A DNA stretch of 64,000 bases. Source: Apostichopus japonicus (taxonomy: Eukaryota; Echinodermata; Holothuroidea; Aspidochirotida; Stichopodidae). The stretch spans positions 36,607,001 to 36,671,000 of the forward strand of contig NC_092568.1 of NCBI RefSeq assembly GCF_037975245.1, read 5' to 3'. Under the pieces are notes generated by a model. That model saw nothing but the letters and a program-made list of their open reading frames with translations. It was not told the origin of the DNA and did no database searches. Positions 27,801-42,300 of this stretch are shown here, one piece after another. Position 1 is the first letter of the stretch, and each line of letters opens with the position of its first letter. The position numbers and the translations under genes were made by a program.

Positions 27801-30800
27801 CCTTGAGCTGAATTAATCTCGATTGAGGATGACTGAGGGGAGGGGAGAGGGGTGTTGATGGTAGGGATTGGGTAGGTCAGAGAGGGCGTGGAGAGAGGAA
27901 AGGAGAGCATTGCTTTAATTTAATACCAACTTTATTCTTTCCTTGTACAGTAGATAGTAAAGTGCAAATATTGGGTGGAGACAGGTAAGTATGGGAGGGG
28001 GAGAAGTCAATTCTCCATCGTCTTGAAGAATACCAAATAGTAATGAGCTTATCTTGAAAATGGGCTCATTCGTTTCCATCAGAACTAAAGACTGGCTGGT
28101 TTTTAATGTTTCAAAATGTTTTTTTTTTATACACAACATAGCCTATCTTATAGCTTTGCCATATGGTTGGAATATCATTTAGTTATGTTAAGGATTATCA
28201 GTATCTTCCAATTCTAGGAAAATATTGTATTTATATAGTGGATTTTCTTTTTCCTTTTCTTTTACAATTGAAAAAGAATTAAGCTTTATAACAAACAGTT
28301 TCTACTATCTGTATTATGATTACACTAAAAACAGTGTATACTGTATGCTATACATGTAACTGGCAGCCCAGTGATTACAGCATATTGTGAACTTTGTCAA
28401 CACATGGCTGCATAATGGGGAAATGCTATCTGACTGGCCATGCATAAAGCAAAGACTACCAATTAATGAGAGAAGAGAATTAGGTAAAAGACTATCAACA
28501 GGCATTACATGTAAATGCATGCAGGTATGTATTAACGTATCAAGCAAGAATTATGGGAGAACACGCAAAGCATAAAGGCAGAAAACGATTCTTACAATGA
28601 TTTGCAATTTGTGCAAAGACAAAATCGGTTAAAATGTTAAAATTCGCTACAATTCTTTGGGAAGATATCCTTCTTTTTTTTTGTCCTCTCAGAAGAACTT
28701 TAGATACCCTGAAATAACTACAATAAAGTCCATGGTAACAAAAGCCTGCAACAGTTTACATATTGCAAACTTCAGTGCCTATGTTGAACAAGGTCTCTTC
28801 TTTCCTACAAAGTTTTGGCTCTTTAAAAGGAGCTTTCAAAAGAGTTGTAGATATTGAAATATTTAGTTAAGCAATGCATAGATGTCATTATCATCATCAT
28901 CATGCATGTACCCTTGACTATCCAGCTGCATGCCTTTCCAACATGTAAATACTCCACAGCCAAAGTGTAAACTTTAAAGCCTACCATTCACGGCAGGTGT
29001 GTTGTTACCCAATGAGGATCTATACCTATGGAGTGTTTTTTTTTATCATCCTAATATTTTTATTCAGTAAGTTGTCTGTTATACAGTGTGAGAGAGAGAG
29101 CAGTGCTCACCTATTATAACTGCTAACAGCTCTCCTAGCTAAGACCATTGTGTACTCCGGCCATAGGGGAACAAAGGCCTGGTGAGTGTGTGGTAGGCAA
29201 ACACATTTCTGTTGACTTATTGACTTAGAGGGAAGACTCCAATCCAAACATGAACTCAATAAGGACACAGAGAAGGTGATAATAGGATAAGAGTAATGGA
29301 GTTATTGTCAACTTTACCAGTGCTTTATCTCAGGTTTCAATGGATTGCTATTATATCGGCCAAATATTAGCTTCATATAACTATATGGGGGAATAATTGG
29401 TTAGTCGGGTATTCAAAGACGTGAGCAAATATAAACAAGTCAACCCCAAAAATCTTGTCTTGCTTGCATTTCAAATCGTTATACACACAGCTTAAAGCAT
29501 CGATATATATATATATGGCTTGACGAACAGGGCCCTTCATTGCCATGAGACTATTAAACACATACTATACACACACACATACATGTATATACATATTTTT
29601 ACACATATATATTTATAATTATATACATATATTTATGTATATATTTTTATAATATACATTCTGCAGAAAATGACTCTCTGATATTGCAGAACTGGTATTA
29701 ACACTATACCTTATGCAGGCCGCTAACAATAAATAAAGGCAGCTAGCTAGTGCACAAAATCTCTATTGTAATTTACATGTGGGATATAAAGCCTAAAAAC
29801 AAAACAAGCAAAGTCTGACTACCTAGGAGTCATACAAAGAAAGGTTTAAAGATACAGCAGCAGCTGTAGTATTATAGTTTGTATTAGCCATGATCATATC
29901 AGCCATTGTATTAACGATCAGGGACGGTTTCTCTAAGTTAAATTTCATTCAGGATGTGTGGTGTCTACGCTTCAATGCTCTCGGTGTCTTTCATTAAAAT
30001 CCCTGCCATATGTCCCATAAACACCGACCACAGTCACTCATTTTCAGGAAGTGTTCATTACTTGCAACGACTCTACGCGAATGAACTTCTTCATTAAAGG
30101 AGCTTTCAGCAAAATGCTTGGGTAGTAGTTAAACGTTGTGGTTATAATACAGTGAGGGATTAAATGCATTGCGTGTGGTTTCTGTTAACACCATGTAAGC
30201 CTATGTATGTACCTGCCAAAATATGATATTCCTGTTTTTCGCAACAACGAAAAAAAATGTGTTACCTGTTATTTGACAATATGATTATATTTTACTGTAT
30301 CAATGCAACGTCCTATTACTGGTTTAATCATAACATAGTAAACAGCTCTACTTTCAGTGAACAGTATTTCCCTGTTTTTTATATAAAATAATTTTACATT
30401 TTCAGAAAAGCAGCAATTGTTCCTTTTTTTGCAGCAAAATAGATGACTCCAATTTTTCAATGAAAGAAATTATCCCTATATTCCTGTTTTCACAGCAATA
30501 AATTTCCCCTTTCAGAACAATCGCATTATAATTCCTACATTCAACATACCACCAATATCCAATTTTCAGTAGGCCAAAATAATTCTGTTTTTTTAGTCAA
30601 ACATCTTTAAAAAGTCAACCTTGAACCCTGTATGACAAACATTTGAAAAGTGTTTAATCCAACGATTTTTTCTTTTTTTTATGTTATTTCATTTCTGCGT
30701 TTTCTTCGCTGTTTTCATTTTAGAAGACTATAATGGAAACAACCAATTCCATGAACACTTTCTTTGTATTGCTTTGATATTAGTTTCTTGGGAGGTTTCT

Positions 30801-33800
30801 GACCTACCTGAATTCCAAGAAGTTTAGTATGATCAGTATACCATTTATCACTGGCCGAAAATACTGTAGCCTAAAGATGTAAAGCTACAAAGGTTATCAT
30901 AATACTATTATTATTTTTTTTTTTTTTTTTTTGAGATGCAGGCAGAACTGAACCTTTTTTCGCTCCATATTTCCACGATTTAATGGTTAAAATGACCTAT
31001 TATTTTACTTTGACACTTTTTTTTTCTTTCACAGGAATAGAATAATTTATCAGAATGAATTCATATCACACCTTTTGAAAATTCACTTGAGAATTACCCT
31101 CAGAGGACAGAAATATTCACCGTTAACTTTGGACAATAAAATGTTCAAAACTTTCACATGTATGACATTGACATTGTCCGTCTGGAAGCCAGCGGTACCA
31201 ATTCTGACACACAATGCTGGGGGCGGGGGGAGGGGGAGGGGGGTTTGGTACCTCCCGAAACATCAGCAAATATAAACTGAATAAAACTGGGGCTATTCTA
31301 CTTTATAAGCCAACAGTTAGAAACTTAAGAAACAGTTAGAAATCTGGGTCATCATTCTCAATGACCTTTTGCTCTTTTCCAGGACGATTTCCCAATTAAT
31401 CAACCTAACAGTTTTCAGGCTGTTCCTTACAAAATCCTCTGGGGGGTCACAATACTACCCCTTACCACCTGTTTTGTGACCTTAATCTTTACAGCTAAAA
31501 TACCAATTTCTCACTGATATCCACAAACGACCTTGCAGATATTTTGATAAACTGAATGGATTGACAGGCGAAAAAATTCTAAAACAAAGAAAAAGACAGG
31601 GAAAGTTAGCTGAGAGCGATTAAATGTTTTCCTCTTTTTTGGGGGGTTCATGAATCCAGTCTTGCTTGCCATGGTTGCTTACAAACCTATATAATTTCAT
31701 CATACTTGTTTATTACATTAAAATCACCAATTTCGCTCTAATGAACCTTATCTGTCCTACATTTAAACCGCAGAGTATTGTACCGACCATATCGTAACAA
31801 ATTCAAGGTAAACTGGCCAAAGTATGCTATCTAGAATGTGATCAAATTGACAAAAGAGAAACTCAAATCTTTTTTACCCTCATTAGCGAAACATTTTCTC
31901 AAAGATTTGAAACGACTGTTGTATTCTGTATGACAATATTTCTTCATCATGTTATTTTCTGTACGAAATGTCAAAAAATATTCCCATCGAGAAATATTTA
32001 AAATCTTTAATGTCACTATGTTCTTCTACATTGCTGTCTATGGTATCTATAGTTTAAGCCGGTTCCCTATCGTCTACACTTAATTGGGCACTGCTAGATT
32101 AACATTACGTACTTAATATTACAGCTATCACCAAGTTTTTTAGTTAATGATGTGTGTGTGTTTCAGCCGAACCAATGTTGCATCTAATGTCTCCTAGCAC
32201 CTACAGGAAATGTCGAAACCATTAAAAAAAAAAAAAATCAAAAAAATTATCAAATTAAAAGAGGCAAATATGATAATGCTCTGCAAAATGAGGTGATTGA
32301 CTATAAAAAATGGCAGACTTTGACATATCTGTACGTATATTTCTGGCAAAGTGAAAAGAGGTACTTTGCAAAAATTTTAAGACTGATTTTGAGCTGGTTA
32401 CAATTTATAATTTATTTATTGAAATTCAAAAACAAGGCAATACTTTTAGCAGGAATTAGTCAAGGCAAAGACATCGGGCTTGGATCTTTCGATTTGGAAA
32501 CGAATGCAACTGGACTACAGCAACTTGTGAGTAAATTACCCTAAAAAGAATGTCAACAAGAGACCAAAGTATCACCCCCCCCCCTTCCCATTCTTACGGA
32601 TGTCTTGACAATTACTACTGAATCTATACATCCTCAAATTTTATAATTTTTCTTTACTCGTTTCCATTCATATTGCGGAAGCATCCTCCTGAAAGCAAGC
32701 CAGAATAAAAAGAAAAGGGTCTACACATGTATGCTTAAAAAACAAAAGTTAATATTTGACTGAGAACAATTTACTCCCCAATTTAGTCTCCTTCATCACG
32801 TTCTTCTTAAAAGGAGAGAAGAAAAGGGTTTGTGTATGAGAGACGGAGAGAGAGAGAAGAGAGAGAGAAAGAGAGAGGTGGGCAAAGATGCCTCCATCTC
32901 CCAGCAATAAGCCACTCGAAGAGAACGGGATCAGCTAATGTCCCATAATCAAGGTGACCACGTAAGAACGAATTCTTCCGTGAGACTAAATGTGGTGGAA
33001 AAAAATCAATGATTATGCCGACGATGTGCCATTATGGACCCGATTTCACCCATTGGAGAGTAATGAAGCTAAGCTGCTTCTCGGCTGGGTAACTTTAGTC
33101 TCAAGTCAGATCAGGTGGAAATAGTTTGGAATGATGACGACGGTCGAGGACTACTACTACGTACCACGATGAGAAGGATGATGATCATGATGATGATGAT
33201 TACGGGGGCTTGATGAAAGAATGGATTAAAACAAGAGACGTACACGATGTTTCTTAACGGGGCTGCTGCATAATGAAGAAGGATCAAGCCTCGTCTCGTG
33301 CTATTGGGCAGTCGAATGTTTGAGGAACATGTCTGCAGGGCTCTCGGAGAGGAAAACAAGAAATGTTCACAGTTGAAAGAAAAGGAGGAAGAAGCAAAAA
33401 AGATGGAAATCCATACCAATGTTGCAGAATGAAAACGATCGTGTGACAAGTTTTGTCCGCAGGAAATTTAGCGAAATGAAGTTACAGAAAATGTTACTTT
33501 CGTAGTATCGTTAAATTCTTCGGAAAGAAAAATATCTGGGCGAGTGTTAACAGGTCAGCATCGTCACATGTTATGCATAGATCTAGATGATATTAAGAAA
33601 TTATTCAAAAGAAATTGTTTTGGTTTCTTATTGTGATTTTTACAGATATCTGAGTTACATATTTATTTGTGTCTCTCTAAACGTTTCATCTGACCTTGGT
33701 CCTATAGTTTTACAGACCGTCTTCCCTCCCCCAGCCAACAATGAAAAATGCCAAAATAACAAAATAAAACCGATGACAATGATATTACAGGCATTATTCG

Positions 33801-36800
33801 TCTGTAATATTTTACGTGTTGGTTAAGTTCAACAAGCACAAAGACAGACTTCCCTAGCACACAAAGAAATCGTTGTCGTCGCAAACGGATACCGACAAAC
33901 AATACCATCATCCTCTAATGTTCCAGCACTGCGACCCCTCTATAAAGTTCTTTTCTAGATCTGCAAGGAATTCCTTAATAACTAATAACTCATGGAAGAT
34001 CATGATTTAATGAACCCAGGAAACCACAAAGATGACGATAATACACACACAAACTTTTCACTTAAAAATATCAACTCTCTGAGCTCCAGATATATTTTCA
34101 TAAATCCACACTGTAAAATTATGTATATTTCTAAACTACCCAGAAGAGGTTGAGGATGGGGGGTGCATGATGAGGAGGGGGTAAGGGAGGTGAAATGGTG
34201 CTGAGGTTCTTGTAATTCCTCTTTTCATCAAACTCTGGTCTAGATTCCATCATACCATCAAACTTTAAAATTTAACAACCAAAGCTACCAAACACAAGCT
34301 CAAAAGCTAAAAGGCAATCCTTATAAAAGTTTAACCAAAACTATGAAGACTTGTCACAGAATGAGGAATGAATAAAAAAAAAAGTTATCTTGACCTTATG
34401 CTGGAAGAAAGGTTCTGCCTTTTAGAACTTTGAAATGATCTCTAGAAGCCTTTCCTGTCACATGAGCCAGACTACCAAAAAATATGAAAAGAGTCAAAAC
34501 CAAAAAAGAGAAAGAACATCTTCAAGATGGAAAGAAAAGCCATAAGCAGAACCACATATCACAGGCTAAACAGAGCCAGAGACAGACGAAAATAAACAAG
34601 AGGAGGTCCTTGCTGGGGGAGGACGAGACCAGCTGCAGCTAGCTTTATTTCTTCACTGCTTCAATTTCCTATAGATCTGGAACACTGACTGACTGTGGAG
34701 GATGGCTGGCCCTCCATATTTATGCTGCATTTTCCAGATTGTCTTGGCGTTTCTCCTTCGTTAGTAAGTCCACTTCCCTCTGTGTGCTTTTTTGGGGCAG
34801 ACTTTCTCAAAAAAAAAATTGCACGCCAGAAATGTACTGGGAATTTGTCTTCCGGTCAACATTTTTGATGGCGATTTCGTTGACGTGATTGCACGAATAT
34901 GGTGAAAAGTTTGCAAAATATTTTTTAATGGGACACTGGATGACAGAATCTTTCTTTCAGGGGAAAAGAGAGAAAAGTTTGTCTCGGCGATTCTTCTAGG
35001 GACGGCGATTGGTGATATGAAAGCAGTTAAATGCAGACTGAAACAAAATATGTAGTTTAAATATTTCCATTTACAAAGGCAGACTACAACCAATGTAACC
35101 AAATAAGTTAACTATGTATATCATTACATTTGGATATAACTGTATTCATTATCCTTGTTTGGGCTTTGTCTGGGGTGGTATTGTTTACACTGAACACACC
35201 AGCTTCATGTAGCCTTTGGTTATCCTAACACATTGATCGGTCGTCTAGCTCACTGAGCCCAATGCAACGTCAGTTGGCTATGGTGGGCATATACTTTTTA
35301 TAGCCATTTTGTACCAGCAAAGCAATTCGAACTGCACTTTAGAGAATATAAAACACTCAAGATACTTAACCTTTTTTCAAATTTTTAATTAAGCATGAGG
35401 GAAACTGGAAAAATTGAAAATTACAAAGATTTTTTTTTCTTTTTTAGTCTCCCTATTTTTGTTCTTTTTTTTTTTTTTTGGAAATGCATTTGGGTATATA
35501 TATACATTGCAATTTCTCCTTTTCATTATATTTTCCTTTATAAATGTAAGATAATAAAAAATTTTGTGTCTTTGTAACCTCCATTGACATTAGTTTTCTT
35601 TTAAAGCTCATTTTTGCAGTTTCTCTTCTTACATTGTTTTTTGTTACGTTTTCATTTGTTCTGTATGTATGTGTGTGTGATTTTTTTCTTCTTTTCAAAT
35701 TATAAGATGGAAGTTTTTACTATCTTTCTGTTTCTCTCTCTCTTCCGTCCCTATCTCTCTCTCTCCCTGCACCGTTGGTTAATCATATCGCGAGCTTTTT
35801 GTATAATCGCCGGGATGCTTGATCACATTTTTAGTCGAGCGCTTGGGAGAAAAGCGCTACTTTAGAAATGAAACCAGCAGCCCTTATCCAGACTGAAGAG
35901 TATTCACAAACTGTATGCCCGGCGACAGCTGACTCAACATTCCCGCTCAAACATGCATCGCAACTAGCAGATGAGTTTTTGGTCATTTTGATAATTACGA
36001 CAACAGCGTGACGTGACATCAGATGCCATCGCCACGATCATACCAGAAAGACAAGGAGGAGGAGAATGTCAAATTTTGACGTCAACAGGCAATGCCCGAG
36101 TATTGTCCTTTCCCTGAAAACTTTTAGAAGTAATTGGGATACTGCTTGTTTTGGATATGTGCAATTGTTAACTTCAATTTCCTTTGCTACTTAAAAAGAA
36201 AACTTCACACACTTTTGGTCTGCAGTGCCAAAAACTTTGAAAACATTTTGCAAAAATTGTAACTTATTATCATTCAAATCGTCCAAGAACTGAAGGAAAG
36301 CTGTCAAGTTTGTCAAAACTGAACGACAACTTACCTAGTCGTTTTTCATTAGATAGATAATTAATACCTCCAGTCAAATTCGACACATTTATCACACAAT
36401 AAACACACCCTTTTTCTCCTAAGGAATTACTCACATGCTATGTAATGGCAGTACGGAAAATTTTCGAAAAAATGTTGAAATTTTTCTTCCAAATTTTGAA
36501 ATGAAAATTTATACCATGTTTTCAGGCTACTAAACAAACTGCTCTGCTATGAAATTGTTTTTCCAAATAATATAATTCAACAATTAAACAAAATCAACCC
36601 CAACCCCTGCTGTAATGTTCACTTTTCTCATGGAAGGAACGTTATCAAGCTTGAATCTTGTCTGGTCACATGGCTAAAACACTCGAACAGTTTCATCATT
36701 TTGCCAACAGAATTAAGAGTTTTGTGAAATTCTGTCCTTCATCCCATAAATAAGGGGGCCAAATTTGTGACACTTTCTATCTAACCCTGTTTGCATGTAC

Positions 36801-39269
36801 ATCAGTTGTTCTAAGACATTTTTGTACATACTGTAGTTTTTAGACTGAAACGTGTCAAGACAACCCAATGGTGCTTGAGTATAACATATATACTGAATAA
36901 TATACAAGCAAACCCCTTGAACAAACAAAAAGCTCCAATGTATATATTTTTTTTTTCCAAATATATACAAAGGTCACTCCGTGTTTGGTACTGGGTATCA
37001 TAATAGGGTCAAAAGCAGATTCCTCACTAAAATGGTTCCCCTATTTTCATCACCCAAATCACCCAAGAAACCAGCCACACTACAGGACATGGTGTTAGAA
37101 GTATTCTTAATGTCCACATACAGGGCAAAGTCTATAACGGTAGTCCGGTCATCCTAGATGACCAAAATTCAATTGATTTTGGTCCTCGTCCGTCGGCAGA
37201 TGGCCCGTTGTTTACATCAAGTTCATATTGCATAGTAATAACTAAATACCCTCAAATTGGTAAAACCATAAATTGATATCACCTCCCCCCCCCTTAGAGA
37301 TTTTGTGCTATCCACCAACAATCCTACGCATCTCTTCAACAGTGTACATACTGGTCAATGTTTTCTTTTCGGACGACCAGATTTGCTGTTCGGACAACCA
37401 AACTGTAATTGCCTGGCTGACGGGCGGGGAGGGGAGAAGGGACCACAAAATTATCGTTACAAATTTGCCCTGACATAGACAAAGGGTACGGTAATTATCT
37501 GTCGATCCATACATTTAGTAGTTAACACACAATTGGATATTCTTTCCACTGTCAAGAATCTTTTTGGAACGTCTAGAATTTTTCTAAATTCAGGTCAAGA
37601 AATATTATGGTTTTATTTTTTATCATATTTGCAGCCTGCAGGAAAGCATTAATTTGTTGTAATTGCTATGCAATTTGTCTCTGTTGTATAGCAAAACTAT
37701 CTTGAATATTAATAATCAAAATTTGTAACATTCTGAGGATTTAACAAGAAGGAAAGGTATCTGTGCTTTGTCACTTGTTCTTGTCTAAAATCAAAACCAA
37801 TTTTTATCTGGATCCAGCATTTTAATGATTTGTCCTAAGATTATGTACTGTAGAATAGAGTTCATGTCATTGGCAAATTCTCTAAAACTATACAAATTCA
37901 TTCACTTTAAAGTCTTATTCTAAAGAATTATTAAGATTTCAAAATCAAACTCCCTTTGTACTCATTATAATTAGTCCAAGTTCAGTTACCAATTTTGGAA
38001 GGAAGGACAACTTCTGAAGAAGAAAGAGGCAAATTTTCTCTAGAGAGGAAAACCATACCCATGTAGATCACGAAACACATCCAAACTGTTGTCGTTTTAA
38101 TCATAAAAAATATATGATGGATGATAAATAAATAAGTGAATTTCGCATTGAACATTACAAATGTACTCACACGTTATAAAAGGGACCCCATTTCTTTTCT
38201 TTCTTTCCTTTTTTGAGCCTACTCCCTGCCTTTTTAATAGCTTACACAAACAGCGTTTTTACAACCTGTCCAATCAATCCATCAATCAATCAAGTTAAAT
38301 TAATTTATTAGTGAAACATCATTTATCACAAATGAAATTGGTAAAAACCAAAGTCCAAGGAGAATAAAAAATTATGAACATACGTACTTATTACCCCATC
38401 TGTTCTTTAGCACTACTTCATTTTCACTGTGACTTAAGGAGGGTAATAGTTACTAATTCACTACAAGTATATATATATATATATCTATATATATATATAT
38501 ATAATCATATAGATATATATATAGTTACTACAACATGAAATTCTGTATGTTGTAAATGTTTAGCCAAATACATAGTTAAGTATAGATAGGCATCTTTACA
38601 AAAACACACAAAGATTATTAAAAATAGTTTTAAACATCGATAATATTAAATGATTTGGAAGAGAAACGACTTTCAAAAGTTTCTTTGAAAGTTTGGGTCA
38701 TTAAATAAAATATTCGCATCATTGAATATCCCAGGTAGGGATGCAAACGAGTAACCGTTAAAACTTCAGTTTGATTTGAGATATCATGTACTGGTCAATG
38801 CTTGTACCATTATGTTAATAATCTTCGATATCGATCAGGCAAATGTTACCTTTTTTAAATCATTTCAAACACACAAAGCAACTAAAAAATTCTTAACGGT
38901 GAAAGAATTTATTTTATAATATTAGCGATATGAATTTTAATGTAGGGTCCAGTACTGCTCTGATCCAAATCATTTAATTAAAGACAAAATTAACTTTAAA
39001 GGAGGAAAACAAAGCTGAAATATATTCACCTGTACCTGTTTGGCAAAGACAGCGATATCTTCGTTGAAGGACTCTGAGGAACAGACGTCTCCCCCAGCAA
39101 CCCCTGGTTCCCTTGGTGTACATGTCGCTAACTCACATTTTTCAAATATCAAGGCAAGTAAGGGAAAGAGAGGATGACTGTAAAAAAAAAAAAAAAGTTT
39201 TTAAAAAAAGGAAGAAGAAGATTTGGCCCAAATATGGAATCTATCTGACAACAGTCATTACTTATTTTT

Positions 39270-39300
<31 letters not shown>

Positions 39301-42300
39301 GGTAGAAATTTCCCCAAAATATCACATGTCTGAAATGAAAAAAGTTTGGCCTTTACTTGAAGAGTTCTTTTTATAAAAAGTACTTGTTGTCTCGTTGTTG
39401 TAGTTGCTCTCTATGAGAGGTCGGGTTGAGGAGGATTGAACATTGGCATTTTCATGAAGCACTAAGAATTAAATATCTAATTTTAAAATCTAGTAGTGGA
39501 AAGAAGAAAAGTTTTTTCGTAAATTAGGATAGTAAAATTTCAGGTAAAGCGGTGTGTGACACTACGAAAAATCTTGCTTTTGTGTTTTCAAATATCATGA
39601 ACTGTGATAAATAAACATAACTTTGCAAAGAAAGTTAACAAACAACCAGATGAAGCAATAAAGTTTGGTATCAAGCTTGAGTATTTTGGTATCAAGTCAT
39701 TCCTAAGAAACAAATTTGATCTCTTTAAATGCTCAAGTTGTAATGTAAAGTTTGTCCTCATAAAATGTGGCTTTATCAACATCTTGGTTTGTTCAGACTT
39801 TATAATAGCAGAACTGATATAACTCGATACTAAAAGCATATTTTTCCAGGGAGGGGGGCGGGGGGAGGGTTGCCAATTTTACCAAATCTACTGAGAAAAT
39901 TAGTCATGTAAGAGTGATCCAGGTATAGACACTAATAACACTATCCTACAGTTTCTCATCAATTGAAAATGAAACATTCATAAATGATTCTGTTCAATTC
40001 TAAATATTTTGCTCACCTGACATTTTTTTAACTATGCATGGATCACATGCAAAAAATCTTTCCAATATCCTTGCAAAAATCTTTTCTAATATGCTTGTGT
40101 CTAATACATCAAATCCAACTGGGTGAACTAAGTTTACTCCATTGTTGAGGTTATTTGTGTTTTGTTTTTTGTTGTACCTATAGTAGCATGTAATGTGTAC
40201 AAAAGGCGAACTCAAAATAGTGATTAAACACAGAGGATAGCTATGAACCACAATAAGCTCCATTAGTTGTAGTATTCTTGTCAAAATGATGGACAAAAAC
40301 CAACTATAAAAAAAGTTGAAATAGTATTTCTACTATTGACAATTGTACATCATGCGTGGGCCTCATGTTTTCATTGCCTTGAAAGGGATTTTTTTATATA
40401 GTTTATTATTACAGCAAGTGATACCAAATCATTTTTCATATTCCATATAAATTGTAAATAATCAATAACTAACTAATAAACAGTCATGGACGTGGTGTTA
40501 ATGGGTTTGGTAACATGTTACTTGTAAATAAACCTATATAGTGAAAAGATAAAAAAAAAAACTGGGAATTGTAATACTCAGAGTTGTCCTATATTCTAAA
40601 CATTAATTATATGACATGATATAAATGATTGATTATTATTCATAAGATGACTGAATTAATCATTGACATAGTATAAGCAAATCATTCATGAGTTGAAGGA
40701 GATCAGCAAGGCATTAGTATATATTTATTTACAAAAGTTTAGATTACTTGCAAGGACCAACCTGTTTTTCATTTTTCAACTGAGAGGGAATAAAAAGTTT
40801 AAAACACTCTTTTTCTACTTTTCATTTTAAAGACAGATTCACAACTTTATATATCTTCTGGGGGAAAATAGTTTCTCCAGGATGATATCAAAAGTTTGGT
40901 GATTTAATGTAAAACAGAAGTTTGATTTATTTTTTAGCCTAAAGACAGTCTCCGCCCCCCCCCCCCCCCTTAAAAGATGTCAGCTTTTGAAAGTTTATGA
41001 AGAAATTTCTACCACCCCTTTTTGAAATGATGTAGTTTTCAAACTATTTAAACAAAGATAAATTATTTCAAAAGAAAACACCCATAGGGTAATGATCTAA
41101 CTCCACATTTAAATACTACCTTTTTCTGCCCATTTTCATTCAACATGAACTATAAAGCCAACAACTTTTGTCATCCACGCATAGACCCGGGGAGGCAAAA
41201 TGTAGCCTTCGTTAGTACTTGAAAAGTTTTTTTATTTGTCGAAGACACTACTCCAGGCCAGATTAATGTAGCACTATAAAATCAGTTGTGAGCAGAAACA
41301 AGAAGTGTCTACACCATGGTCTATGTAAATCTGAATATTAATGGAGCCCTTTCTCTTACCTCTTATCCCAAGATGAATATTTTGTTCTCGACAGATTACA
41401 TAGACCATCATGAATACGATTGTCATTTTGCCATTACACATTCAATGCCAATTTCGAGATACGAAGGTGGTTAGGCTAAAACTTAGGCTAGTATTATGTT
41501 ACATAGCCTTGACTTGGCCCTAGGTCCTAACACATTTTTTTATAGGGTGGATGCATAAGTACTTTAATAGACGTCATAAAAATTATTGATATATGACTGA
41601 ATTTAAGCGAGCCAAACCTGTGCTGTACGAAATTACTTGATTAAAAAATTACATTTTGGTGTCTGGAGAAGCTATTTTGCTTTCATCTTTATCTTCACTC
41701 AGACATCTTCACCAAAAGTGTTTAAACACACCATAAATATTTATACGAGATGAATTTATACACCTAAGCCTTCTTAGGCCTCGCTTTTGAAATTTTACTA
41801 TTATAATATGCGGCCGATTCAATTCACGTCGCCAAGGCTATGCACACGCTATAGAGCCAATTGTTAAGACAAACTTATCGTGTCAAAAGTTGTTCTAAAT
41901 ACCCGCAAAAATCAATACATTGAGGTGTCAAGAAGCTAAGAAAAATCAAAACAGGAAGTTTTTTAGAAAGTGTATTTTTATTTTCTTTACCCGTAGATTG
42001 CATCTTTGTCCCGTTTATGTATATCTGTGACACTGGTGGAAACTGGTGTTACTACGTTTGGTGCATGGCTCGGATAGAACTGCGGATGAACAGCGGCGGC
42101 GGGCGTGTGGTTGAGTTGAGGTACCGCGGCTTGCCCGAAGGCCTGTGAGTAGTGGATCGCTGAACGCGGTGCGTGTGCGTCGTACATTGAACTTGTACAG
42201 TCAGCTAGGGAACCGTAATGCGGTAAATCCTCGGCGTACTGTCAAGAAAATTGAAAACACATTTGTTCAAAATTTTAAACATTTATCAAAAGAGCCGACA

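Larger units (their letters stand above)
23106..39035 (-). other. Meis intron 3 (large, about 15.9 kb)
   Basis: This is the largest complete intron in the window, bounded by donor GTACAG (39035 side) and acceptor CACAG (23106 side). It holds (TA)n tracts at 25691-25742 and 38468-38524, a mixed (TA)/(CA) AT-rich tract at 29568-29658, a (GA)n patch near 32845-32877, (ATC/GAT)n near 28890 and 33178-33200, a possible SINE-type tail near 24930-25023 and a repeat-poor block at 32880-33490. No exon or gene of its own was recognised. Confidence 0.9.
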
